From Gammaproteobacteria bacterium (GTDB lineage Bacteria > Pseudomonadota > Gammaproteobacteria > HK1), in contig WLWT01000001.1 in assembly GCA_012103455.1 (NCBI GenBank), positions 4,099,288 to 4,163,287 of the forward strand: 64,000 nucleotides of DNA, written 5' to 3'. Shown here piece by piece: positions 39,989-48,945 of the stretch. The notes beneath the pieces were generated by a model, which was given only the letters and a program-made list of their open reading frames with translations, made no database searches and was not told the origin of the DNA. The stretch's first letter is position 1; every line of letters starts with the position of its first letter. The translations under genes were made by a program, and so were the position numbers.

Positions 39989-40744
39989 TCACAGAATTTG
40001 ACTCAAGAATTCTTGTGTTCTCGGATCTTTAGCCTGTGAAAAGAACATCGACGGTGGCCCATGTTCAACGATTTTGCCGCCATCGGTGAAGTAGATATGG
40101 TCGGCGATCTCGCGGGCGAAGCCCATCTCGTGGGTGACCAAAATACAGGTCATGCCCTCCGCGGCTAAATCTTTTATCGTCACCAACACTTCTTTCACCG
40201 TTTCCAGATCAAGGGCGGCGGTGACTTCATCGAATAACATCACCGCGGGACGCATAGCCAACGAGCGCGCAATGGCCACCCGTTGTTGTTGCCCGCCAGA
40301 CAATTCACCCGGATAACTATCCTCTTTGCCCTCTAGGCGCACTTTTCTTATCAGCGCCCGCGCTCGCTCCTGCACCTCGGCTTTAGGCTCTTTCAGCACT
40401 TTAATGAGGGCCATCATGATATTTTGCCGGGCCGTGCGGTGCGGAAAGAGATTGTACTGCTGGAACACCATGCCGACTTTCTTGCGCAACTCCAGCTTGT
40501 TTAAGTTCTTGTCGTGAACTTGCTGGCCTGCAACGGTAATGGAACCACTTTGAATATCATTGAGTGCGTTAATGCAACGAATGAGGGTGGATTTACCGGA
40601 GCCGGATGGGCCGATGACTCACACCACTTCGCTTTTCATGACATCGAACGACACCCCTTTCAAAACCTCTACATCACCAAACGCTTTGTGCACATTTTGA
40701 ATGGAGACGATGCCAACGATCGTGCGGCGATCAGGACGATTCAC
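39989..40744 (-). pseudogene. Polar amino acid ABC transporter ATPase, interrupted by TGA
   Basis: A GlnQ/HisP-type ATPase. The complete frame runs from a GTG at 40744 (GIVSIQNVHKAFGDVEVLKG) to 39989. It includes Walker A GPSGSGKST, the Q-loop QQYNLFPH, signature LSGGQQQR, Walker B VMLFDEVTAALD and the H-loop VTHEMGFA. Within it, a TGA at 40619-40621 falls where relatives have Cys or a small hydrophobic residue (EVV-stop-VIGPSG), just before Walker A. A restart after it would lose strand 1 but could keep Walker A only without a good ATG; the ATG at about 40489 is past Walker A. No permease or binding protein is adjacent. A nonsense pseudogene beside the transposase fragment. Confidence 0.78.
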
Positions 40745-40889
40745 TCAACGAATCCATTAGCAGTACCTATCGTGCTCTAGCCTTGTGGCCAGCGAGACAG
40801 GTTGCGGTGTATCAAACGGCAGTGGACATCCGGCGACGGCAGCGATGGCAGCATAGGTTCCACTACCGTAGAAGTCTAGAAGTTATCTA

Positions 40890-43331
40890 ATGAACGCCCC
40901 AAGCTTGCCCAACCACGCCTGCGTTGTCGTCATCGGTGGCGACATCATGGGCTGCTCGACGCTCTATCACCTAGTCAAGATGGGTGCCGGTGATGCCATC
41001 TTACTTGAGCGTAATCAGCTCACGTCCGGCACTACCTGGCACTCCGCCGCACAGGTGAGAGCGTTGCGCGGCTCGCGCAATCTCACGCGCATGATTCAGT
41101 ACTCGGTGGATCTTTATGCAAGCCTGGAAGAGGAAACCGGCCAGGCGGTGGGCTGGATTCAAAAAGGGTCACTGTCCATAGCCACGAACGAGGACCGGCT
41201 CACACACATCAAGCGCCAAGAAGCGCTGGCCCATGCTTACGGTGTAAACGCCACGTCCATTAGCGCGGCGGAGGCGGCGGCGCGCTGGCCGCTCATGAAC
41301 GCAAGCGATGTGCTCGGTGCCGTGTGGTCGTCCGATGATGGCCACGTGTCGCCATCGGATGTGTGCGCCGCGCTTATCAAAGGTGCCCGTCGAAACGGCG
41401 GCAAGATATTCGAACATACGGCGGTTACGGGAATCCTCACGGAAGGCGGCCGCATTCGCGGTGTAGAAACCAGCCGTGGCGTGGTGATGTGTGACGCCAT
41501 CGCGCTCTGCGCCGGTTTGTGGTCGCGCGAAGTAGCCATCATGGCCGGCGCCGTGGCCCCGCTCTTGGCCTGCGAGCATTTTTATTTGCTCACCAAGGCC
41601 GTGGATGGCATGGCGGGTAACACACCGACGCTATCCGATCATGACAGTCGTCTTTACATCCGCGATGAGGGCGGTGGCCTCTTGGTGGGTTGCTTTGAGC
41701 CTATGGGTAAACCTATAGAACCGGCACGGCTAGACGCAAGATTCGCCTTCGGCTTGCTGCCGGAAGATTGGGATCATTTCGAACCGATGATAGAGCGGGC
41801 GCTACACCGTATTCCCGCCTTGCAATGGGCTGAGGTCAAAATGCTGCTGAATGGACCGGAGAGTTTTACCCCGGACGGTATGTTCATGCTCGGCGAAACA
41901 GCGGAAACCAAAGGCTTGTTTTTAGGCTGCGGCATGAACTCCGTGGGCATTGCTTCGGGTGGGGGTGCCGGTATGAACTTGGCTCACTGTATCGTTCATG
42001 GCCACACGGCGTACGACCTATCCGAGGCCGATGCCAACCGCTTCGCGCCGATATTCAACTCTTTGGAACATCTCATGGCCAGGGCGCCGGAGGTTTTAGG
42101 CAGCCACTACGAGATCGCTTATCCGGGCCGCCAATGGCGCTCGGCGAGGCACTTGCGATCAGCACCACTGGATGCCGAGCACAAACGAAATGCAGCCCAC
42201 TTCGGTCAGTCCTACGGCTGGGAACGCCCGCTCTATTTCGGCAAGAGCGGCGAACCGAAAATGACCTTCGCAACACCCGCTTGGTTTGAGCAGGTGCGTG
42301 CCGAGGCCGCTGCGGCGCACAAGCACGCGGCCCTGTTCGACGCCTCCAGCTTCGGCAAAATCGATGTCAGGGGTGCCGATGCCGAGCCGTTTCTATTGCG
42401 GGTGTGCGCCGGCTATGTGGCGCGCCAGCCGGGCTCGGTTGTCTATACCGCCGTGCTCAATGAACGGGGTACTTACGAGAGTGATATCACCGTGCAGCGC
42501 CTGGCTCATGATCACTACCGCTTATTCGTGGGCACTGACGCCCCGCGCCGTGATCTCGCCTGGTTAAGGCGGCATAGCGATGGCTTCGACGTCCAGATCA
42601 CCGATCGCACGGAGGAATTCGCCGTGATAGCCCTCATGGGTGCTAAAGCCGCCGCCATCGCCCTAGCGATCGGCGCCCCTGAATTGATCGACATCAACTA
42701 CTTCAAACACGCGCGGTTGCAGATAGTCGGGCAACCGGTTCGCGCCGCGCGCCTGTCTTACGTGGGCGAAGCCGGTTGGGAGATCACTTGCCGGGCGGAA
42801 CACGCGCCTGCTCTTTATGCACAGTTATCGGAGGCCGGCGCCCGTCCCGCGGGCTTATTCGCGCAAACCTCCATGCGCATCGAAAAAGGTTATTGCGCCA
42901 TGGGCCATGAACTCGATAGCGATGTGTCGCCCATTGACGTGGGGCTCGCCAGAATGCTGCGCCCCTACAACCCACATACTGGCAACACTTACATCGGCGC
43001 CAGTGCTATTGCGGAACAACATGCTGCGGGCGCTACCTGCAAACTCGTTTCACTCACCTTCGCTGACATAAGTGCTCTACCTCTGGGCGCCGTACCCCTA
43101 GGCGTCCTACCTCTGGGCCATGAGCCCATTTATCTGGACGGCGATATCATCGGTCTCACAACGTCGTGCGCGTTCGGCTTTAGAGTAGGTGCACCGATCG
43201 GCTTAGGCCGCGTCAGAATAGCCGTTGCCGATGGTACGCGCGTGCAGATTGATGTTGGCCGGCAACTGTTCGATGCAACGGTAACACTGGGGCCTTTATT
43301 CGATGCCGATGGCGGGCGGATGCGTCAATGA
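40890..43331 (+). CDS. Sarcosine/dimethylglycine dehydrogenase-like FAD enzyme with GcvT domain
   Basis: An 813-residue flavoprotein that demethylates N-methylglycines, passing the methylene group to tetrahydrofolate. The N-terminal DAO domain (1-400) contains SGTTWHSAAQVRALRG, with the His that carries covalent FAD in relatives, and GCGMNSVGIASGGGAG. A linker (FAO_M-like) and the GcvT aminomethyltransferase domain (about 430-790, SSFGKIDVRGADAEPFLLRV, SYVGEAGWEIT, GHELDSDVSPIDVGL) follow. Odd points: the dinucleotide motif reads IGGDIMG where GGGxxG is expected, so Asp 18 replaces the key third Gly. A repeat PLGAVPLGVLPLG interrupts the last domain. Substrate choice between sarcosine and dimethylglycine is not decidable. 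Confidence 0.88.
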   Translation: MNAPSLPNHACVVVIGGDIMGCSTLYHLVKMGAGDAILLERNQLTSGTTWHSAAQVRALRGSRNLTRMIQYSVDLYASLEEETGQAVGWIQKGSLSIATNEDRLTHIKRQEALAHAYGVNATSISAAEAAARWPLMNASDVLGAVWSSDDGHVSPSDVCAALIKGARRNGGKIFEHTAVTGILTEGGRIRGVETSRGVVMCDAIALCAGLWSREVAIMAGAVAPLLACEHFYLLTKAVDGMAGNTPTLSDHDSRLYIRDEGGGLLVGCFEPMGKPIEPARLDARFAFGLLPEDWDHFEPMIERALHRIPALQWAEVKMLLNGPESFTPDGMFMLGETAETKGLFLGCGMNSVGIASGGGAGMNLAHCIVHGHTAYDLSEADANRFAPIFNSLEHLMARAPEVLGSHYEIAYPGRQWRSARHLRSAPLDAEHKRNAAHFGQSYGWERPLYFGKSGEPKMTFATPAWFEQVRAEAAAAHKHAALFDASSFGKIDVRGADAEPFLLRVCAGYVARQPGSVVYTAVLNERGTYESDITVQRLAHDHYRLFVGTDAPRRDLAWLRRHSDGFDVQITDRTEEFAVIALMGAKAAAIALAIGAPELIDINYFKHARLQIVGQPVRAARLSYVGEAGWEITCRAEHAPALYAQLSEAGARPAGLFAQTSMRIEKGYCAMGHELDSDVSPIDVGLARMLRPYNPHTGNTYIGASAIAEQHAAGATCKLVSLTFADISALPLGAVPLGVLPLGHEPIYLDGDIIGLTTSCAFGFRVGAPIGLGRVRIAVADGTRVQIDVGRQLFDATVTLGPLFDADGGRMRQ

Positions 43332-43438
43332 CTCGCCTTATGGTTGCGCCTTCACGGGTGCCGTCCCGCCGCCGCCAGCTCGCTTAAGCTACGGCCAATG
43401 ATGCGGGCGATGAGCGCGCAATCCGCCTCGGTATGAGT

Positions 43439-43546
43439 TCATATGCGGGTGAAATCGGTGAAGCCGAGTTGGAAATCGATCATCAAGATAGCCAGGGATT
43501 GACCAAAACCGATTTCTGTTTCCCCATAGCTTTTACGATCATACAT
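43439..43546 (-). pseudogene. Isochorismatase-family hydrolase, N-terminal stub
   Basis: From the ATG at 43546 the product reads MYDRKSYGETEIGFGQSLAI and LMIDFQLGFTDFTRI, then stops. This matches the N-terminus of cysteine hydrolases of the isochorismatase/N-carbamoylsarcosine amidase group, including the catalytic Asp in DFQLGFT; the Lys and Cys that complete the triad are absent. After the TGA the same frame continues with residues of unrelated look (ADCALIARIIGRSLSELAA). Its location next to the sarcosine dehydrogenase suggests a lost creatine/carbamoylsarcosine step. Confidence 0.55.
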
Positions 43547-43578
43547 CTCGAACACAACGGCTCCCCTCAGCGCTAATT

Positions 43579-44070
43579 TTAAAAGCCTAAGTAGCGGCCG
43601 CCGGCAGCCACCGCCACGGTCAATAAACCGAGCGCCGTATTCGTACCCACCAGAATGCGGATTTGATTCAGGGATTTGCCCCCGGCCGGCCAATCCCCGG
43701 CGGCCACCGCCCGCTTAAGCCGCTGATACGGAGCGAAGAAGACGTACATGAAGATAAACATCATGACAATACCAACGGTCATCATGATGTGCACATAAGC
43801 GCCGGCCTGCTTCATGCCGCCGAAGTACACAAAGATCATCCAAAAACCGCTTACCAATAAGACGGCGACACAACCCCAAACCCAGGGAAAGAAACGGCTG
43901 AATACCTGACTCCACAAGGTCAACCGAGGGGGTGGCTCCAACACACCCGCAGCGGCCGGGCGCAAACACACGTAGGCGAAAAACATGCCACCCACCCAAA
44001 TGACGGCGGCGAGAACATGGACAGTCAGCGCGATGGCGAAGAACATAAAAGTACTCTCAGTAGCTATCAA
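43579..44070 (-). CDS. CopD-like four-helix membrane protein
   Basis: A 163-residue inner-membrane protein with four predicted helices: LTVHVLAAVIWVGGMFFAYV, VWGCVAVLLVSGFWMIFVYF, HIMMTVGIVMMFIFMYVFF and ILVGTNTALGLLTVAVAAG. The HVLAAVIWVGGMFF segment is typical of the CopD/DUF2269-like family. The ATG at 44046 (MFFAIALTVHV) is an equally likely start, giving 155 residues. The role is unproven; CopD relatives are linked to copper uptake or heme-linked redox. It precedes nothing in an operon-like arrangement except the peptidylprolyl isomerase upstream, 57 bases away. Confidence 0.75.
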   Translation of the reverse strand: MIATESTFMFFAIALTVHVLAAVIWVGGMFFAYVCLRPAAAGVLEPPPRLTLWSQVFSRFFPWVWGCVAVLLVSGFWMIFVYFGGMKQAGAYVHIMMTVGIVMMFIFMYVFFAPYQRLKRAVAAGDWPAGGKSLNQIRILVGTNTALGLLTVAVAAGGRYLGF

Positions 44071-44127
44071 GGCATGGGCCGGCGCCTAAACACCGCAGCG
44101 GCCCTCCTCATCTCCTCATCTGATTTC

Positions 44128-45165
44128 TCAGAAATCCACCAGTTCCGTCTCAAACACCAGCGTTGCGTTGGGCGGTATGACACCGGGGTAACCCCGCGCG
44201 CCATAGCCAAGCTCCGGTGGAATAATGAGGGTGCGGCGCTCGCCTTTGGTCATATCCATGATGCTCTCATCCCATCCTTTGATGACACGGCCAACGCCGA
44301 TCGGGATCTGGATCGGCTGCCCCCGGTCGCGGGAACTATCAAACTTCTTGCCGTCCAAAAGACGGCCAACGTAGTGCACACTGACCGTTTGGCCCTTGGC
44401 CGGTTTCTCGTTACCGCTGCCCGCTTGGGTGATGACGTATTGCAAACCGGATGGTGTTTTCTTGGCACCTGGAAATTTCGCTGTGATAAGGCTTTCATGG
44501 CGTTCACGCGCGGCTTGCTTCTGCGCCGCCGCCCTCGTTTCGACACTGGCCAAAAGCACCTGAAAAGCAGCCTCATCCGCCTTGAAAGCTTCGGCTTTTT
44601 CACCCACGCGTACAATCTTCAGTGACTGGATGGAATCGCCCTGAGCGATAGCATCCACCACCTCCTGCCCTTTCACCACGTGGCCGAAAACGGTGTGCTT
44701 GCCGTCAAGCCAGGGCGTCGCCTTGTGGGTGATGAAGAACTGCGAACCATTGGTGCCGGGTCCGGCGTTGGCCATGGATAAAATGCCGGGTCCACTGTGG
44801 GTCAAGGTCTCGTCGATCTCATCGGGAAACCGGTAGCCGGGACCACCACCGCCTGTGCCATCGGGATCCCCGCCTTGAATCATGAAATCCTCGATCACCC
44901 GGTGGAAGGTAATGCCATCGTAAAACGGCATACCGGCTGCCTTATTCGACGCTTTACTACCCTCGGCCAGGCCCACGAAATTGGCCACGGTCAGTGGCGT
45001 CTTCTCGAATTCCAGCGATAAGACAATGAGCCCGCGGTCGGTGGTCATTTCAGCGTACAAACCGGGCTCGTACCCGCCCACTGCCTGCGCAACCGTCATC
45101 GTACCAAGAGCGGCCACCAGCACCAGGTAGCGCAAACTCATAAATACCTTTCTCATGAATATCAT
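44128..45165 (-). CDS. Peptidyl-prolyl isomerase: cyclophilin-FKBP fusion, exported
   Basis: A 345-residue protein joining two unrelated prolyl isomerase folds. A signal peptide ([19 protein letters not shown], residues 10-28) directs it to the periplasm. Residues about 35-190 are cyclophilin ([42 protein letters not shown]). A charged linker (about 195-235) leads to an FKBP domain at 240-345 ([56 protein letters not shown]). Active-site residues of both domains are retained. The start may be the ATG at 45141 (MSLRYL). Likely a folding catalyst for exported proteins. Confidence 0.93.
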   Translation of the reverse strand: MIFMRKVFMSLRYLVLVAALGTMTVAQAVGGYEPGLYAEMTTDRGLIVLSLEFEKTPLTVANFVGLAEGSKASNKAAGMPFYDGITFHRVIEDFMIQGGDPDGTGGGGPGYRFPDEIDETLTHSGPGILSMANAGPGTNGSQFFITHKATPWLDGKHTVFGHVVKGQEVVDAIAQGDSIQSLKIVRVGEKAEAFKADEAAFQVLLASVETRAAAQKQAARERHESLITAKFPGAKKTPSGLQYVITQAGSGNEKPAKGQTVSVHYVGRLLDGKKFDSSRDRGQPIQIPIGVGRVIKGWDESIMDMTKGERRTLIIPPELGYGARGYPGVIPPNATLVFETELVDF

Positions 45166-45270
45166 TCCTTCAAATAAATGATGAACAGCGTGATTGAATC
45201 CGGCTGATTGGCTGGGGGAATTGTGTCACGGGTGGCCGCACATCACGAGCCCTGCCTCTTATGCCCAACC

Positions 45271-45465
45271 TCACCCGGTGTCATCTATCACATCAACCGG
45301 CTCGCCCCAAAACAGTCGTTCCATAGCACTTTTGACTGCTTCGTCGGGCTCAATCGCACCGGCCTGCGTGACGGCGACAGCGATGTCACCGGGCAGCGAT
45401 TCCCACGTTGTAAGTGCCCGCAAAGCGACGTGCCGATCACGGATAATCGGGCCGCGCAAACTCAC
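45271..45465 (-). CDS. Unassigned short ORF, perhaps a C-terminal fragment
   Basis: A 64-codon frame on the minus strand starting at a GTG (SLRGPIIRDRHVALRALTTW, DIAVAVTQAGAIEPDEAV). The composition looks like real protein, with the amphipathic pattern of one HEAT-type helical repeat, and the same frame stays open upstream (GWPLFRV). I do not recognise it and see no ribosome binding site. It may be the 3' remnant of a larger gene removed when the neighbouring methyltransferase lost its 5' end. Confidence 0.3.
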   Translation of the reverse strand: MSLRGPIIRDRHVALRALTTWESLPGDIAVAVTQAGAIEPDEAVKSAMERLFWGEPVDVIDDTG

Positions 45466-45483
45466 CCGGAATAGTGGCCAACC

Positions 45484-45985
45484 TTGGCCGGGAAAGCGGA
45501 TGAATTACCCGCTCTGACCGATGTGAGCGGTACCTTTGCCAATGTGCTTTGCGAAACGGTGATCACGCACCTACCCGTCTCCAACATCACCGATGCGGTG
45601 CGCCGCCTGCTCGGTCTTTTGCCACCGGGCGGCGTGCTTTACTTGAGGGCACCTCTAAAAATGCACTTTTCCGCGATTGCGGCGTCAGCGCCGTGCTCCA
45701 ATCCTCAGGTATCACCTATACACTGCGGTTGCGCGCGCGGTGCTTCCTTGCACTCACGAAACAATGACTATTTTTATCAGGCGCCCTTGAGTTGGCGTAT
45801 GACGCAAGACCGTGCCCGGCGTGATGCTGCTGGCCGGCTCTATGCGGCATTCGGCGCGGCACTGGTGCAAGACGCCTTGGCCGGTATGCGCATCGAAATC
45901 GGCGAGCGCCCCCTAAGCGCACCGCCGGAGCGCAGCGCCGGCCAAGGTAGTGCACAAGCTTATCGCGCGGCACCAGGAGGCTTGA
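45484..45985 (+). pseudogene. Class I SAM methyltransferase remnant carrying a MITE in frame
   Basis: The frame begins DELPALTDVSGTFANVLCET, continues VITHLPVSNITDAVRRLL and GLLPPGGVLYL, the post-motif-I part of a class I methyltransferase; the SAM-binding glycine motif is gone. At 45643 it is entered by a 140-bp miniature element plus its 4-bp target duplication. After the element the same frame resumes as LSWRMTQDRARRDAAGRLYAAF, so removing element and one TTGA copy restores GGVLYLSWRMTQ exactly. The insert (144 bp) is divisible by three and contains no stop in this frame. A later frameshift near 45930 moves the true end (AKVVHKLIARHQEA, stop 45983-45985) into the next frame. Dead gene. Confidence 0.75.
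45647..45786 (+). mobile_element. MITE copy A, 140 bp
   Basis: Ends GGGCACCTCTAAAAAT and (reverse complement of right end) GGGCGCCTGATAAAAAT. TTGA flanks both sides (45643-45646 and 45787-45790). The interior contains GATTGCGGCGTCAGCGCCG and a conserved ~105-bp core shared with copies B, C and D. No transposase is encoded. Confidence 0.9.
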
Positions 45986-45991
45986 ACCGAC

Positions 45992-47014
45992 TCATAGAAA
46001 AGCCGGCAGCACCTCTTCGGTGAACAACATAAACGAGCTGTGGCTAAGCGGGGTACACAGGAGATAATCGAGCGGCAAGGTTTCCTCCAGTCGTTGGAGT
46101 TCATCAATGACTTGCTCCGGCGTGCCGCAGATGACCACTTCGTTCACGTAACGGTCCACCCGCTCCTGCGGGCTCGCGTCCGCGGCCGCCACCGCCGCGC
46201 CCGGTATGGTTTTTTGCTGCGCTGGCCGCACCGCATCGGGCTTGCGCAAATAGCTACCGAACATGAATTCCGCCCCCCTGCGCGCAGTCGCTTCGGCCTC
46301 CTCCTCGGTGCGGCCTAGGGCGATATTGCGGGCCATGGGGATATCGCGGCCGCGAGCGCAGTAGCCCGCTTTCTTCAATGCTTGCGCATAGAAAGTACGC
46401 TTGGCGCCCAGCTCCTCATGGGAGGCGTGCGGATCCATCAAGATCGAGAAACCTTTAGCGGCCGACCAAGCGATGGCGTCCAGCGAACTGGCCGCCACCC
46501 AAACCGGAGGATGCGGCTCCTGTAGCGGCTTGGGTAGCACCTCCACATCGTCGTAGTCGCAATACTCACCGTGATAGGTCAGCCGCTCCTCGGTCCAAGC
46601 CTTCAGCACCACGTCCAAATGCTCGCGAAATTGGGGATAGCTATCATCACGGGCAATGCCGAAAGTGGCGTATTCCTTGGCATCGAACCCCCGGCCCGCG
46701 CCCCAATTCACCCGCCCGCCGGAAATAACGTCCAACAAGGCCACCTCCTCGGCCAAGCGCAAGGGGTGATAAAACAGCGGTAGCGAAACCCCCATACCGA
46801 TCCGCAGCCGCGTGGTGCGCGCCGCGATATGCGCGCCCATCATATGAATCGAAGGACAGACGCTGTACGTGCTGAAATGGTGCTCCGCCAACCACACGGC
46901 GTCGTAGCCCGAGTGCTCCATGATGTCGATGCGCTGCCATGCGCGTTCATAGACTTGCGGCAGTGGGACACGCCGTCCAGGCCAACTGAAGAACTGAAGT
47001 ACACCAAATTTCAT
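45992..47014 (-). CDS. LLM-class flavin-dependent monooxygenase
   Basis: A 340-residue luciferase-like (TIM-barrel) oxidoreductase using FMN or F420. Family phrases include [75 protein letters not shown] and the C-terminal [20 protein letters not shown]. It looks complete. The start ATG at 47014 is preceded by TAAGAGCAACG, a modest ribosome binding site. Divergently placed from the serine dehydratase gene. Substrate unknown; relatives attack alkanals, alkanesulfonates or aminoacetaldehydes. Confidence 0.9.
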   Translation of the reverse strand: MKFGVLQFFSWPGRRVPLPQVYERAWQRIDIMEHSGYDAVWLAEHHFSTYSVCPSIHMMGAHIAARTTRLRIGMGVSLPLFYHPLRLAEEVALLDVISGGRVNWGAGRGFDAKEYATFGIARDDSYPQFREHLDVVLKAWTEERLTYHGEYCDYDDVEVLPKPLQEPHPPVWVAASSLDAIAWSAAKGFSILMDPHASHEELGAKRTFYAQALKKAGYCARGRDIPMARNIALGRTEEEAEATARRGAEFMFGSYLRKPDAVRPAQQKTIPGAAVAAADASPQERVDRYVNEVVICGTPEQVIDELQRLEETLPLDYLLCTPLSHSSFMLFTEEVLPAFL

Positions 47015-47223
47015 CGTTGCTCTTACAAGATCCCGGTCGCGCAGTAGGCCACTATCCTCTACAGATCAGCAGCCCGGTGCAATGTGCGTTCGCCGGCAAC
47101 GCTACCGGCCGTGGCCGCACAAAGACACGGTCGCACAAGGATAATGCGAAGGCGTCCTGCCGGATGCAGCGCGCAGGCGGACTCACCATCATAGGCTGCC
47201 CTCGTTTTTTCAGGCTTGCCGAC

Positions 47224-48624
47224 GTGGCGCTCAGCGTTTTCGATCTATTCAAGATAGGTATAGGGCCTTCTAGCTCGCACACCGTAGGCCCCATGCGCGC
47301 CGCCAATGAGTTCATCACGGGTATCGAAGAAGCGGGTCAGATGGAGCGGGTGTTTAGCATCAAAGTTGAGCTGTTCGGCTCCCTAGGCGCCACCGGCAAA
47401 GTCCATGGCAGCGACACCGCAGTCCTATTGGGACTGGAAGGCGAGTGGCCGGAAAGCGTAGACACCGATGAGGTCACCCACCGCCTGGCGAAAATACGCG
47501 GTGAACGGGCGCTGCGGCTAGTCGGCAAACACCTGATCGCCTTCGATGAACCGGCCCATCTGATCATGCATAAGCGCCGCTCGCTTCCGGCACATCCAAA
47601 CGGCATGCGCTTTAAAGCGCTGGACGAACGTTGCGCAATCATCCGCGAATCGGTGTTTTACTCCGTTGGCGGTGGCTTCATAGTGGATGAGACGGCGATG
47701 GGAGTAGACCGGATCGCCGAGGATCGCACGGCCGTTGCATATCCATTCACATCCGCCGCCGAATTGTTGGCCCTATGCAATGAACACGGCCTGTCGGTAA
47801 GTTCGCTCCTGCGTGCAAACGAGCGGGCCTGGCGCGACGATGCCGGCATAGATGGTCAGTTGCTCAACCTTTGGGCGGTGATGAAAGCGTGCGTTGCTCG
47901 CGGCTGCGTGCGCGAGGGCCTGTTGCCGGGGGGTATGCAAGTGCGGCGGCGGGCCGCAACCCTATACCGCAAGCTAAAAGCCCTTGGACCGGGCGCCGCT
48001 TCCGATCCCCTGGTCATTATGGATTGGGTGAACCTGTTCGCACTGGCGGTCAATGAAGAAAACGCCGCCGGTGGCCGGGTGGTCACGGCGCCCACCAATG
48101 GCGCCGCCGGTATTATCCCGGCGGTATTGCACTACTACACCCGCTTTTGTCCCGGCGCCGATGATGACGGCGTAACCCGCTTTTTGTTGGCCGCCGGCGG
48201 CATCGGCATGCTGTACAAGTTGAACGCATCCATTTCAGGGGCGGAAGTCGGCTGCCAAGGAGAGGTCGGCTCGGCCTGTTCGATGGCCGCCGCGGGACTG
48301 GCTGAAGTCTTGGGCGGCACACCGGCACAAGTGGAAAACGCCGCTGAGGTCGCCATGGAACACAACCTCGGCTTGACTTGCGATCCGGTCGGCGGACTGG
48401 TGCAGGTACCGTGCATAGAACGCAATGCCATAGCCTCGGTGAAAGCGATCAACGCCGCGCGCTTGGCACTCAATGGTGATGGCCGTCACTTCGTCTCCTT
48501 GGACAAAGTCATCAAGACCATGCGCGATACCGGCGCAGACATGAAAACCAAATACAAAGAGACAGCCCGCGGCGGCCTGGCGCTGAACGTCATCGAAGTG
48601 CCCCTTAGTCTGCCGCAGTGCTGA
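47224..48624 (+). CDS. sdaA: L-serine ammonia-lyase, iron-sulfur, single chain
   Basis: A 466-residue enzyme converting L-serine to pyruvate and ammonia with an oxygen-sensitive 4Fe-4S cluster. The beta domain opens [20 protein letters not shown] and the alpha domain has [20 protein letters not shown] and [20 protein letters not shown], which supply cluster Cys residues. The open frame extends to 47017, but the family begins right at the GTG of 47224 (ALSVFDLFK), so I start there. Length is close to the ~455 residues of E. coli SdaA. A MITE follows 83 bases after the stop. It may link glycine/serine from sarcosine breakdown to pyruvate. Confidence 0.95.
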   Translation: MALSVFDLFKIGIGPSSSHTVGPMRAANEFITGIEEAGQMERVFSIKVELFGSLGATGKVHGSDTAVLLGLEGEWPESVDTDEVTHRLAKIRGERALRLVGKHLIAFDEPAHLIMHKRRSLPAHPNGMRFKALDERCAIIRESVFYSVGGGFIVDETAMGVDRIAEDRTAVAYPFTSAAELLALCNEHGLSVSSLLRANERAWRDDAGIDGQLLNLWAVMKACVARGCVREGLLPGGMQVRRRAATLYRKLKALGPGAASDPLVIMDWVNLFALAVNEENAAGGRVVTAPTNGAAGIIPAVLHYYTRFCPGADDDGVTRFLLAAGGIGMLYKLNASISGAEVGCQGEVGSACSMAAAGLAEVLGGTPAQVENAAEVAMEHNLGLTCDPVGGLVQVPCIERNAIASVKAINAARLALNGDGRHFVSLDKVIKTMRDTGADMKTKYKETARGGLALNVIEVPLSLPQC

Positions 48625-48706
48625 TCTCAGAGGAAGCGCTATCCTCAAGTCTCGCACCACTCCCTTCACTCATCCCCCTCTTGCGCAGACCCGGCTTTCG
48701 TCTTAT

Positions 48707-48848
48707 GGGCACCTGCTAAAAATGCACTTCTTCCGCGATTGCGGCGTCAGCGCCGTGCTCCAATCCTCAGGTATCACCTATACACTGCGGTTGCGCGCGC
48801 GGTGCTTCCTTGCACTCACGAAACAATGACTATTTTTAGCAGGTGCTC
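48707..48848 (+). mobile_element. MITE copy B, 142 bp
   Basis: Ends GGGCACCTGCTAAAAAT and (reverse complement) GAGCACCTGCTAAAAAT, a 17-bp inverted repeat with one mismatch. TTAT flanks both sides (48703-48706 and 48849-48852). Interior nearly identical to copy A and in the same orientation, which implies recent spread. It fills most of the 321-bp gap between the serine dehydratase and methionine-synthase-like genes. Confidence 0.92.
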
Positions 48849-48945
48849 TTATGCCAAGAGCCGCTTCAGCGCCCCGCGAAACGCCGAGCGTGATAGGGTT
48901 GCCGCTGAATCTTGAACATGGGCCAAGCATTGCGGAGCACCTGCG

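Noticed and set aside
45549-45767. Conserved small ORF in the MITE core (LFRDCGVSAVLQSSGITYTL) as a transposase or peptide gene
   Set aside because: It has no start or ribosome binding site and no transposase motif. Its conservation follows from the repeat being nearly identical in all copies.
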